Assembly: GCA_041191265.1 (NCBI GenBank)
Contig: JBEEPE010000053.1
Location: 1 to 5,317 of the forward strand
Source of the DNA: JBEEPE01 sp041191265
Lineage (GTDB): Bacteria > Verrucomicrobiota > Verrucomicrobiia > Chthoniobacterales > Chthoniobacteraceae
Length of the DNA stretch: 5,317 bases
Direction of reading: 5' to 3'
The stretch's first letter is position 1, and each line of letters starts with the position of its first letter. The position numbers were made by a program, and so were the translations under genes. The notes below the pieces were generated by a model that was not told the DNA's origin, did no database searches, and was given only the letters and a program-made list of their open reading frames with translations. Shown here one piece after another: positions 1-5,317 of this stretch.

Positions 1-9
1 GAGAGGGGC

Positions 10-33
10 ACACGAAGACACGAAGGCGCGAAG
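10..33. repeat. Three tandem 8-bp repeats (ACACGAAG type)
   Basis: Three head-to-tail 8-base units are visible: ACACGAAG at 10-17, an identical copy at 18-25, and GCGCGAAG at 26-33 with two changes. The array lies in non-coding DNA 224 bases before the first gene and may continue to the left of the window. Short CACGAAG-type repeats like this are, from memory, common between genes in Verrucomicrobiota and Planctomycetota, where their role is unclear. There is no CRISPR-like spacer structure. The repeat itself is certain; its meaning is not. Confidence 0.8.
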
Positions 34-69
34 GGGGGAGGAGAGGGGAGGGGAGGGAGGGGGGGGGGG
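30..69 (+). other. 40-base polypurine tract with G-quadruplex motif
   Basis: Every base from 30 to 69 is A or G. Within it, G-runs at 45-48, 50-53, 55-57 and 59-69 are separated by single A residues at 49, 54 and 58. Four runs of at least three G with one-base loops is the textbook pattern for a very stable parallel G-quadruplex on the + strand. The same tract, as polypurine/polypyrimidine DNA, could also form a triplex. Its position upstream of the operon allows a role in transcription or as a barrier at the end of an upstream unit, but that is inference. The 11-G run is also a likely slippage and sequencing-error site. Confidence 0.75.
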
Positions 70-256
70 TGTTTTCGGGGCAATCTGAGGATGAGTCCTT
101 GCTTCAGGGCATGCTGGGGTAAGTCCTGTCGGTCGAGGGGGTGAGGGTGGGGAGAGCAATCGGGGGGAGGCCGATGAGCGGCTGGGGGCGGGTTCGTGGG
201 GCTAATGGCGCGGCTTTTGCGCGGGTTGTCTAGCCACATGAGTTGTCTTCCCCCCG
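70..256 (+). other. G-rich non-coding leader upstream of the operon
   Basis: No gene is supported here. The stretch is rich in G-runs (137-141, 145-147, 149-152, 162-167, 184-188, 190-192, 198-201). It contains a small inverted repeat, ATCGG at 159-163 and CCGAT at 171-175, with a seven-base loop. CCGATGAG occurs at 171-178 and again at 254-261, where it includes the start codon of the first gene. Two tiny ATG frames occur (174-233, 19 codons; 238-282, 14 codons overlapping the first gene), but neither has convincing support. I found no -35/-10 pair good enough to call. The operon promoter presumably lies here or just upstream. Confidence 0.5.
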
Positions 257-2749
257 ATGAGAAAGGTTCGACGCCAGATTAGCTTCATTGCCTGTGCGGT
301 TTTGGTGATGGGTTGCTCGCGGTCTTTGTATCGGAAGCAGGCGGATCGGGATGTGTTTCGGTTAGTGCGTGAGAAGCAGGAGATGTTGGGGTTGGGGGAT
401 GAAGCGTTTCGGTCGCTGGCGGGGACGCCGGAGAGCCGGTTTTTTGATGAGGGCGACCCTGATTTTCCGACTCGTCCCAAGGATGATCCGTTGTCGCGCG
501 TGCTGATGAGGCGTGTGGCGGGAAAGCGTGGTTCGTCTGCGTGGGATGGGCCTGAGGCGTCGGGTTCGGATGAACGGTGGCGGGAGGTGATTGCGGCGTT
601 GCCGCGCGATTCGTCGGGAGCGGTGGTATTGGATTTGCCGCTGGTGGTGCGGTTGTCGCGATTGAACTCGCGGGAGTTTCAGAATGAGCGTGAGGATTTG
701 TATTTGTCGGCCTTGGACGTGAGTTTGGAGCGGTTTGATTTTTCGCCTCAGTTTGCAGCGGGAACAACGGGACTGCGGGCGGTGGGGGCCAAGGATTCCA
801 AGGGGGTGAGGAAGGAGACGGAGTCGGTGTTGACGGATGGGAGTGTGCGGTGGATGTCGGCGACGGGGGGGGAGTTGATGGCACGGTTTGCGAACTCGTT
901 TGTGTACGACTTTCGGACGGGGGCGACGGTGGATTCGCTGGTTAATTTTTCGTTGGTGCAGCCGTTGATGCGGTTGGGTGGGCGTGCGCGGGTGATGGAG
1001 GGGCTGACGCAGGCGGAGCGCTCGTTGTTGGCGAATGTGCGTCAGATGGATCAGTACCAGCGCGGATTTTATGTGAGGATGGTAGCTGGGCGTAATGGGG
1101 GTGATGGTCCGGTGCGTTCAGCGATGGTGGGTGGGGCGGGTTTGGGTGTGATTTCGGGGACGCCCTCGGGACGAACGGGAGCTCCGCGTGCGGACGGGTT
1201 TTTGGGGTTGTTGGAGGAGCAGCAACGGATTCGGAACTTGGAAGCGAACGTGGCGCGGTTGCGGGAGAGTTTGGACCAGATTTCTGCGGCGTTTGATGCG
1301 GGACGGATTAGCAGTCGGTTGCAGGTGGATCAGGCGAGGCAGGCGTTGTTTAACAGTCAGAGTTCGCTTTTGGCATCGCGTGCGGCGTATCGGACGCGGG
1401 TGGATGCGTTCAAGTTGGAGATGGGGTTACCGCCGTCGTTGGAGGTGGTCTTGAAGGACGGTCTTCTCGAGCGATTGAGCACGAGCAATCCGGGGGCAAT
1501 CGATTTGGACCGAAGGATTACGGGAATTTTGCGTGGGCTGAGGAGTGTGGAGGATGCGCCGACTGTTGCGGTGATTGGCGAGCGATTGCGCGATTTTTTG
1601 AAGTTGGAAAAGGCGTTTCGAGATTTGTTGGAGAGTTCACGGCGCGACATGGCGTCGTTGAAGCGGGTCTATCCGTGGCGGAAGGCGCAGTTAGAGCGGT
1701 TGATGAAGAGTCCGCTGATTGAGGAGTTGAGTTTGGAGCGCGGTCGGTTGGATGCTGCGGCGTTGGCGGACCGAGTGGAGGCGTGTGCGGTGAGGTTGCG
1801 TCAGAGCGAGGAGCAGGTGGATGGGTTTACGATGAAGGTGGAGTCGGTTTTGAAGGGGCTTGGGGGGATGGGGGTTGATGAGGCGCGTGCTGAGGCGGTG
1901 GAGTTGGGTGGGGATGTATCGGCGTTGTTGTTGGGATTATCGTTGAATCAGACATCGATTCGGTTGGAGACAGCGACGTTACCTCGGGTGGACGTGGATG
2001 AGGTTGGCGCGATGGGGATTGCGGAGGAGTGCCGGTTGGATTGGATGAATGTTCGGGCGCGGCAGGTGGATGCGTGGAGACGGATTGCGGTGCGGGCGAA
2101 TGATTTGCAGAGTGTCTTGGATTTTGGTGTGGATGGGTCGGTGGGAACGGTGCGTGACAATGCGTTGAGTTTTGGGATGAGCACGTCGACGTTGCGCGGG
2201 AGGTTGCGGTTTGACACCCCGCTGAATCGGTTCAGCGAGCGGAATCGTTATCGGGAGGCGTTGATCGAGTACCAGCGGGCGCGTCGGGACACGATGTTGT
2301 TTGGGGATCGCGTGTCGCAAAGCGTGCGGAACACCCTGCGTATTATTGAGTTGAGCGAGTTGAACTTCGAGGTGCGTCGTGCGGCGGTTCAGATTGCGAT
2401 TTCGCAGGTGGATTTGGCGCGGTTGCGATTGGACGAGCCTCCGCGACCGGGCGCGGTGCCGGTGTTTGGTGCGACGACGGCGCGGGATTTGGTTTCTGCG
2501 TTGAGTGATTTGCTGGATTCGCAGAACGATTTTTTGGGTTTGAGGATTGGGTACGACGTGCTGCGGATGGCGTTGGACTTTGAGTTGGGCACGATGCAGA
2601 TGGGTGAGGATGGTTTGTGGTCGGATCCTGGTGAGATGACCGTGGATCGCTTGCGTGCGAGGGTGAAGCGGTGGCGTGAGGGGATGGAGGAGCGCATGGC
2701 GTCGTCGGGTGGGCCCGAATTCCGCTTTAAGGGAGGGATCGAACGATGA
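257..2749 (+). CDS. TolC-family outer-membrane efflux lipoprotein, unusually long
   Basis: An 830-residue protein predicted to be the outer-membrane exit duct of the export complex. Residues 1-20 form a lipoprotein signal peptide (MRKVRRQ, a hydrophobic stretch, then lipobox VMGC with Cys20). Ser at +2 favours outer-membrane sorting. A charged N-terminal extension follows (about 21-115). The first TolC half spans about 120-395, with the characteristic SRLNSREFQNEREDLY segment, a beta-rich part near 195-240 and a first periplasmic tip near 347-360 (DAGRISSRLQVDQA). About 396-575 is a predicted helical insert. The second half spans about 576-785, with DTPLNRFSERNRYREAL and a Pro-rich second tip near 724-745. 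E. coli TolC has about 490 residues. The start is fixed because an in-frame TGA lies at 239-241 with no other start between, yet no Shine-Dalgarno site precedes it. The stop overlaps the adaptor start by four bases. The assignment to the outer-membrane efflux family rests on pattern recognition; the substrate is unknown. Confidence 0.85.
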   Translation: MRKVRRQISFIACAVLVMGCSRSLYRKQADRDVFRLVREKQEMLGLGDEAFRSLAGTPESRFFDEGDPDFPTRPKDDPLSRVLMRRVAGKRGSSAWDGPEASGSDERWREVIAALPRDSSGAVVLDLPLVVRLSRLNSREFQNEREDLYLSALDVSLERFDFSPQFAAGTTGLRAVGAKDSKGVRKETESVLTDGSVRWMSATGGELMARFANSFVYDFRTGATVDSLVNFSLVQPLMRLGGRARVMEGLTQAERSLLANVRQMDQYQRGFYVRMVAGRNGGDGPVRSAMVGGAGLGVISGTPSGRTGAPRADGFLGLLEEQQRIRNLEANVARLRESLDQISAAFDAGRISSRLQVDQARQALFNSQSSLLASRAAYRTRVDAFKLEMGLPPSLEVVLKDGLLERLSTSNPGAIDLDRRITGILRGLRSVEDAPTVAVIGERLRDFLKLEKAFRDLLESSRRDMASLKRVYPWRKAQLERLMKSPLIEELSLERGRLDAAALADRVEACAVRLRQSEEQVDGFTMKVESVLKGLGGMGVDEARAEAVELGGDVSALLLGLSLNQTSIRLETATLPRVDVDEVGAMGIAEECRLDWMNVRARQVDAWRRIAVRANDLQSVLDFGVDGSVGTVRDNALSFGMSTSTLRGRLRFDTPLNRFSERNRYREALIEYQRARRDTMLFGDRVSQSVRNTLRIIELSELNFEVRRAAVQIAISQVDLARLRLDEPPRPGAVPVFGATTARDLVSALSDLLDSQNDFLGLRIGYDVLRMALDFELGTMQMGEDGLWSDPGEMTVDRLRARVKRWREGMEERMASSGGPEFRFKGGIER
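2731..2736 (+). promoter_or_regulatory. Ribosome binding site of the adaptor gene
   Basis: GGGAGG, five of six matches to AGGAGG, lies nine bases before the ATG at 2746 and inside the end of the preceding gene. It supports this start over the internal Met35 (ATG at 2848), and the ATGA overlap suggests translational coupling. Confidence 0.7.
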
Positions 2750-4254
2750 GTACAGCAGGAACAACGGTGGTGGATGCGGGGGGTGGGGTGGGAGGCGCCC
2801 CAGGGACAGGGCGTGGGCCGGTGCGTGTGGCAGGGAGGCGTCGAGTCATGATTTTTGGTGCGGTAGTGCTGGCAGTGGCAGGTGCGGCTTGGTTAACGCG
2901 GAAGGGGGATGGTCGGGTGCAGAGTCGTGCGGGAGTGACTCAGGCTCCCTTGATGGCGACGGTATCGTCGGGTCCGTTTGTGCAGGAGGTGGTGGAGCGC
3001 GGGGAGGTGATGAGTTCGAGCAATGTGGAGATTCGGTGTGAGGTGCAGTCGAAGGCGATTGCGGGCACGCCGATTATCGAGATTGTGGATGAGGGTGCGT
3101 ACGTGAAGGAGGGAGATTTTCTGGTGAAGTTGGATGACTCAGGGTTGCAGTCGGATTTGGTTCAGCAACGGATTGCGACGAATAGCAGCAAGGCGTTAGC
3201 GGTGGAGGCGCGGACGGATTTTGAGGCGGCGAAACTGGCGTTGGAGGAGTACGAGTCTGGCACTTTTCTTCAGGAGCAGGGGGTGGTGGAGAGTGAGCGG
3301 TTTGTGGCGCAGGAGAACTTGCGTCGGGCGGAGGAGTATTTGCGTTACAGTGTAAAGTTGGCGGAGCGTGGGTATGTGACGCCGGTGCAGTTGGAGGCGG
3401 ACCGGTTTGCGGTGCAGAAGGCGAAGAAGGAGTTGGAGAACTCGACCACGAAGTTGGAGGTGTTGAGGAAGTTTACGAAGGTGAAGACGGTGAATCGTCT
3501 GAAAGCGAATGTGGAAACGGCGGAGGCGCGGTTGTTGGCGCGTGAGAACAGTTACAACTTGGATTTGGAGCGGCAGGCCAACTTGGAGGCGCAGATTGCG
3601 AAGTGTGTGATCAAGGCGCCGTCGGCGGGGCAGGTGGTGTACGCGAATCTTCCGAACCAGGATCCGTTGATTGCGGAGGGAAAGTTGGTGCGAGAGCGGC
3701 AGGTGATTGTGCGGTTACCGGATCCGAAACGGATGCAGGTGATGGCGCGCGTGAATGAGAGTCGGATTGATAAGGTGCGGGTGGGTTTGCAGACGCGGAT
3801 TCGGTTGGATGCGTTTCCGAAGACGGTGTTGAAAGGCTCGGTTCGTTCGGTGTCCGAGTATCCGTTGCCTGCGGTATCGGTTTACAGTTCGACGAAGGAG
3901 TATGCTGCGGAGGTGACGATTGATGATCCTCCGCATGGGGTGCGTTCGGGGATGACCGCGCAGGTTTCGATTGAGGTGCACCGGTTGGACAGCGCTGTTC
4001 AGGTGCCGATTCAGGCGGTGTTGGAGCGCGAGAAACGGTTCTTTTGTTTTGTGATGAACGAGGGGGATTTGACGGCGCGGGAGGTGGTGGTGGGGCCGGC
4101 GAATAACTCGAATGTGGTGATCCAAGACGGATTGGAAGTGGGTGAGCAGGTGATTCTTGCGCCGCAGAGTTATGAGGATCGCGTGACGTTGCCGGAGGTT
4201 CCATCTGCGGCGGTGCGTGCGGATGGTGGGGAAAAGATAGCGGCGGGGCGCTGA
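2746..4254 (+). CDS. Membrane-fusion protein (HlyD/MacA-type periplasmic adaptor)
   Basis: A 502-residue adaptor expected to link the inner-membrane MacB-type transporter to the TolC-like channel. A Gly/Ala-rich cytoplasmic tail (1-30) and Arg31-33 precede one membrane helix (about 35-50), giving a type II anchored periplasmic protein. The first half of the lipoyl (barrel-sandwich) domain is about 94-134, with the pattern IIEIVDEGAYVKEGDFLVKLD. About 135-285 is a long alpha-helical hairpin whose tip is near 205-216 (LAERGYVTPVQL). The second lipoyl half starts at 286 (KCVIKAPSAGQVVYANL). A beta-barrel domain follows (about 325-410, ending at VRSGMTAQVSIEV), then a membrane-proximal domain (about 411-475, with VPIQAVLEREKRFFCFV and GLEVGEQVIL). 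E. coli MacA is about 370 residues; the surplus is mainly hairpin and N-terminal tail. A good ribosome binding site and a four-base overlap support the start. The partner genes make a MacA-like role likely. Similarity to a specific macA was not tested, so no symbol is given. Confidence 0.9.
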   Translation: MSTAGTTVVDAGGGVGGAPGTGRGPVRVAGRRRVMIFGAVVLAVAGAAWLTRKGDGRVQSRAGVTQAPLMATVSSGPFVQEVVERGEVMSSSNVEIRCEVQSKAIAGTPIIEIVDEGAYVKEGDFLVKLDDSGLQSDLVQQRIATNSSKALAVEARTDFEAAKLALEEYESGTFLQEQGVVESERFVAQENLRRAEEYLRYSVKLAERGYVTPVQLEADRFAVQKAKKELENSTTKLEVLRKFTKVKTVNRLKANVETAEARLLARENSYNLDLERQANLEAQIAKCVIKAPSAGQVVYANLPNQDPLIAEGKLVRERQVIVRLPDPKRMQVMARVNESRIDKVRVGLQTRIRLDAFPKTVLKGSVRSVSEYPLPAVSVYSSTKEYAAEVTIDDPPHGVRSGMTAQVSIEVHRLDSAVQVPIQAVLEREKRFFCFVMNEGDLTAREVVVGPANNSNVVIQDGLEVGEQVILAPQSYEDRVTLPEVPSAAVRADGGEKIAAGR

Positions 4255-4266
4255 CGGTTGCAGGAC

Positions 4267-5317
4267 ATGGGGACGGCTATCCTGTTGCGGGGTCTGAGGA
4301 AGGATTATCTCCTAGGGAATGAGCCGCTGCCGGTTCTGAAGGGGATTGATTTGGAAATCCCGGAGGGAGACTACGTGGCGATTATGGGGCCATCGGGGTC
4401 GGGAAAGAGCACCTTGTTGAATATGCTGGGGTGCCTGGATCAACCGACCGCGGGGGAGTTCATTTTGGGGAATGAGGATGTGTCGAAGTTGGATGACGAC
4501 CACTTGGCCTTTATTCGAGCATCGCGGATTGGGTTTGTGTTTCAGTCGTACAATCTGATTCCGCAACTCACTGTGATGGAGAATATTGAGTCGCCTCTTT
4601 CGTATCAGGGAGAGATTACGGCGGAGGGGCGGAAGCGGTGTGCTGAGTTGGCGGAACTGGTGGGGTTGGGGCATCGGTTGACGCATCGTCCACCGCAGTT
4701 GTCGGGTGGGCAGCAGCAGCGGGCGGGGATAGCGCGCGGGCTGGCGAATGAGCCGCGCTACATTTTGGCGGATGAGCCGACGGGCAACTTGGATTCGGTG
4801 ACGTCGGGCGAGATTTTGGCGTTATTGGGTCGGTTGAACGAGGAGGGGAAAACGATTGTTTTGGTGACGCATGAGGAGGATGTGGCTGCGCATGCGCGCC
4901 GGATTGTGCGGTTGAAAGATGGCCTGGTGCAGTCGGATACGCGGTTGCGTCCGTTGAAAGGTGAGGAGGGTGTGGCGGATGCGGCTCGGGTGCTGCCGCC
5001 ACGGCGCGCGGCGCGTGCGGAGTTAGCGGGGTTGATGCGGACGGCGTATTTGGGGGTGAAGAACCTGATGTTGCACCCGTTGCGTTCGCTGCTGACGGTG
5101 CTGGGGATTTTCATTGGGGTGGCGAGCGTGGTGTGGTTGTTGGCGATTGGGGAGGGCATTAGTGCGAAGGCGCAGCAGCAGATTGCGGAGATGGGTGCGA
5201 ACAACATCATTTTAACGACGACGGCGCCACCGCCCGGGGAATCGACGAAAAAGATTCGTCCGTATGGAGTGACGCGGGAGGATTACGAGACGTTGGCGGC
5301 GACGGTTCCGAGCATTG
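4267..5317 (+). CDS. macB: MacB-type ABC transporter, ATPase fused to permease (3' end beyond window)
   Basis: The first 350 residues are visible and the frame is open to the window end. The ABC ATPase has A-loop Tyr14, Walker A GPSGSGKST (41-49), Q-loop Gln93, signature LSGGQ (145-149), Walker B YILADEP (165-171) with catalytic Glu170, D-loop NLDS (174-177) and H-loop His202. All catalytic positions are intact. An Arg/Pro/Ala-rich linker (about 225-256) leads to the first transmembrane helix (about 272-294, LLTVLGIFIGVASVVWLLAI). The start of the MacB periplasmic domain follows (MGANNIILTT, then VTREDYETL). This domain order on one chain is diagnostic of MacB-like exporters, which work as dimers and move substrates out of the periplasm rather than across the inner membrane. 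ATG 4267 gives an N-terminus matching E. coli MacB in length. TTG 4258 is the only other in-frame start after the upstream stop. AGGA at 4262-4265 is too close to serve as a normal ribosome site, so coupling to the adaptor gene is likely. A FtsX/LolD-like role is a less likely alternative. Confidence 0.93.
   Translation, partial: MGTAILLRGLRKDYLLGNEPLPVLKGIDLEIPEGDYVAIMGPSGSGKSTLLNMLGCLDQPTAGEFILGNEDVSKLDDDHLAFIRASRIGFVFQSYNLIPQLTVMENIESPLSYQGEITAEGRKRCAELAELVGLGHRLTHRPPQLSGGQQQRAGIARGLANEPRYILADEPTGNLDSVTSGEILALLGRLNEEGKTIVLVTHEEDVAAHARRIVRLKDGLVQSDTRLRPLKGEEGVADAARVLPPRRAARAELAGLMRTAYLGVKNLMLHPLRSLLTVLGIFIGVASVVWLLAIGEGISAKAQQQIAEMGANNIILTTTAPPPGESTKKIRPYGVTREDYETLAATVPSI

Noticed and set aside
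99..125. TTGCTT (99-104) and TAAGTC (120-125) as a -35/-10 promoter pair
   Set aside because: The -10 match is poor and the spacing of 15 bases is short. In such GC-rich DNA this is not better than chance.
208..223. GCGC/CGCG inverted repeat around CTTTTG as a terminator or operator
   Set aside because: The stem is only four base pairs of a self-complementary sequence, with no T-run following.
174..233. 19-codon frame MSGWGRVRGANGAAFARVV as a leader peptide, preceded by GGGGAGG
   Set aside because: The purine run is only three bases from the ATG, the peptide shows no regulatory feature such as repeated rare codons, and G-runs are everywhere on this strand.
1979..2764. 261-codon antisense reading frame, and other long minus-strand frames inside the genes
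   Set aside because: The predicted products are Arg/His/Pro/Gln-rich and featureless. They arise because the G/T-biased coding strand lacks antisense stop codons, and clear conserved proteins lie on the + strand.
2836..2895. GRRRVMIF before the adaptor's membrane helix as a Tat twin-arginine signal
   Set aside because: The sequence only loosely fits the Tat consensus. Adaptors of this family are anchored by an ordinary signal-anchor helix, where Arg residues simply mark the cytoplasmic side.
2676..3041. 121-codon + strand frame across the junction of the first two genes
   Set aside because: Its product is Gly/Ser/Trp-rich low-complexity sequence in another frame of the well-supported adaptor gene.
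4258..4260. TTG at 4258 as the MacB start
   Set aside because: It is possible, but ATG 4267 gives an N-terminus aligning with E. coli MacB and no better ribosome site precedes the TTG.

Overview
The window holds the first three genes of a tripartite, MacAB-TolC-type export operon, all on the + strand, preceded by 256 bases of gene-free, G-rich leader. In order they are: an outer-membrane TolC-family lipoprotein (257-2749), a membrane-fusion (periplasmic adaptor) protein (2746-4254), and a MacB-type ABC transporter whose ATPase and first transmembrane helix are visible before the window ends (4267 to beyond 5317). The genes are tightly packed: the first pair overlaps by four bases (ATGA) and the second pair is separated by 12 bases in the same reading frame. 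This suggests one mRNA and stoichiometric production of one machine. ATP hydrolysis by the MacB dimer would drive the adaptor and outer-membrane channel to expel a substrate from the periplasm. Nothing in the window identifies the substrate.

The organism is a diderm bacterium, since it has an outer-membrane lipoprotein and a TolC-type channel. The family style of the proteins (a long TolC variant with a Pro-rich second tip, and an adaptor with a long hairpin), the 8-base CACGAAG-type tandem repeat upstream and the high GC content suggest the PVC group. Verrucomicrobiota is my first guess and Planctomycetota the second. This assignment rests on memory of family style, not on a search. The + strand is strikingly rich in G and T, with codons such as TTG, GTG, GCG and CGG dominating. 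That fits genes on the leading replication strand and explains the many long but spurious antisense reading frames.

Region by region: 1-69 has three 8-base tandem repeats followed by an uninterrupted 40-base polypurine tract with a near-ideal G-quadruplex motif. 70-256 is G-rich leader without a convincing promoter; it has two tiny possible upstream ORFs and a weak inverted repeat. 257-5317 is the operon.

I do not see a wholly new system. The unusual points are architectural. The outer-membrane component is far longer than E. coli TolC, with a predicted helical insert between its two halves, a Gly-rich insert inside one barrel helix and an expanded Pro-rich tip. The adaptor has a long hairpin with an altered tip motif. 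The first gene lacks a Shine-Dalgarno site and instead starts after a pyrimidine run. The adaptor and transporter genes are separated by a single in-frame stop.
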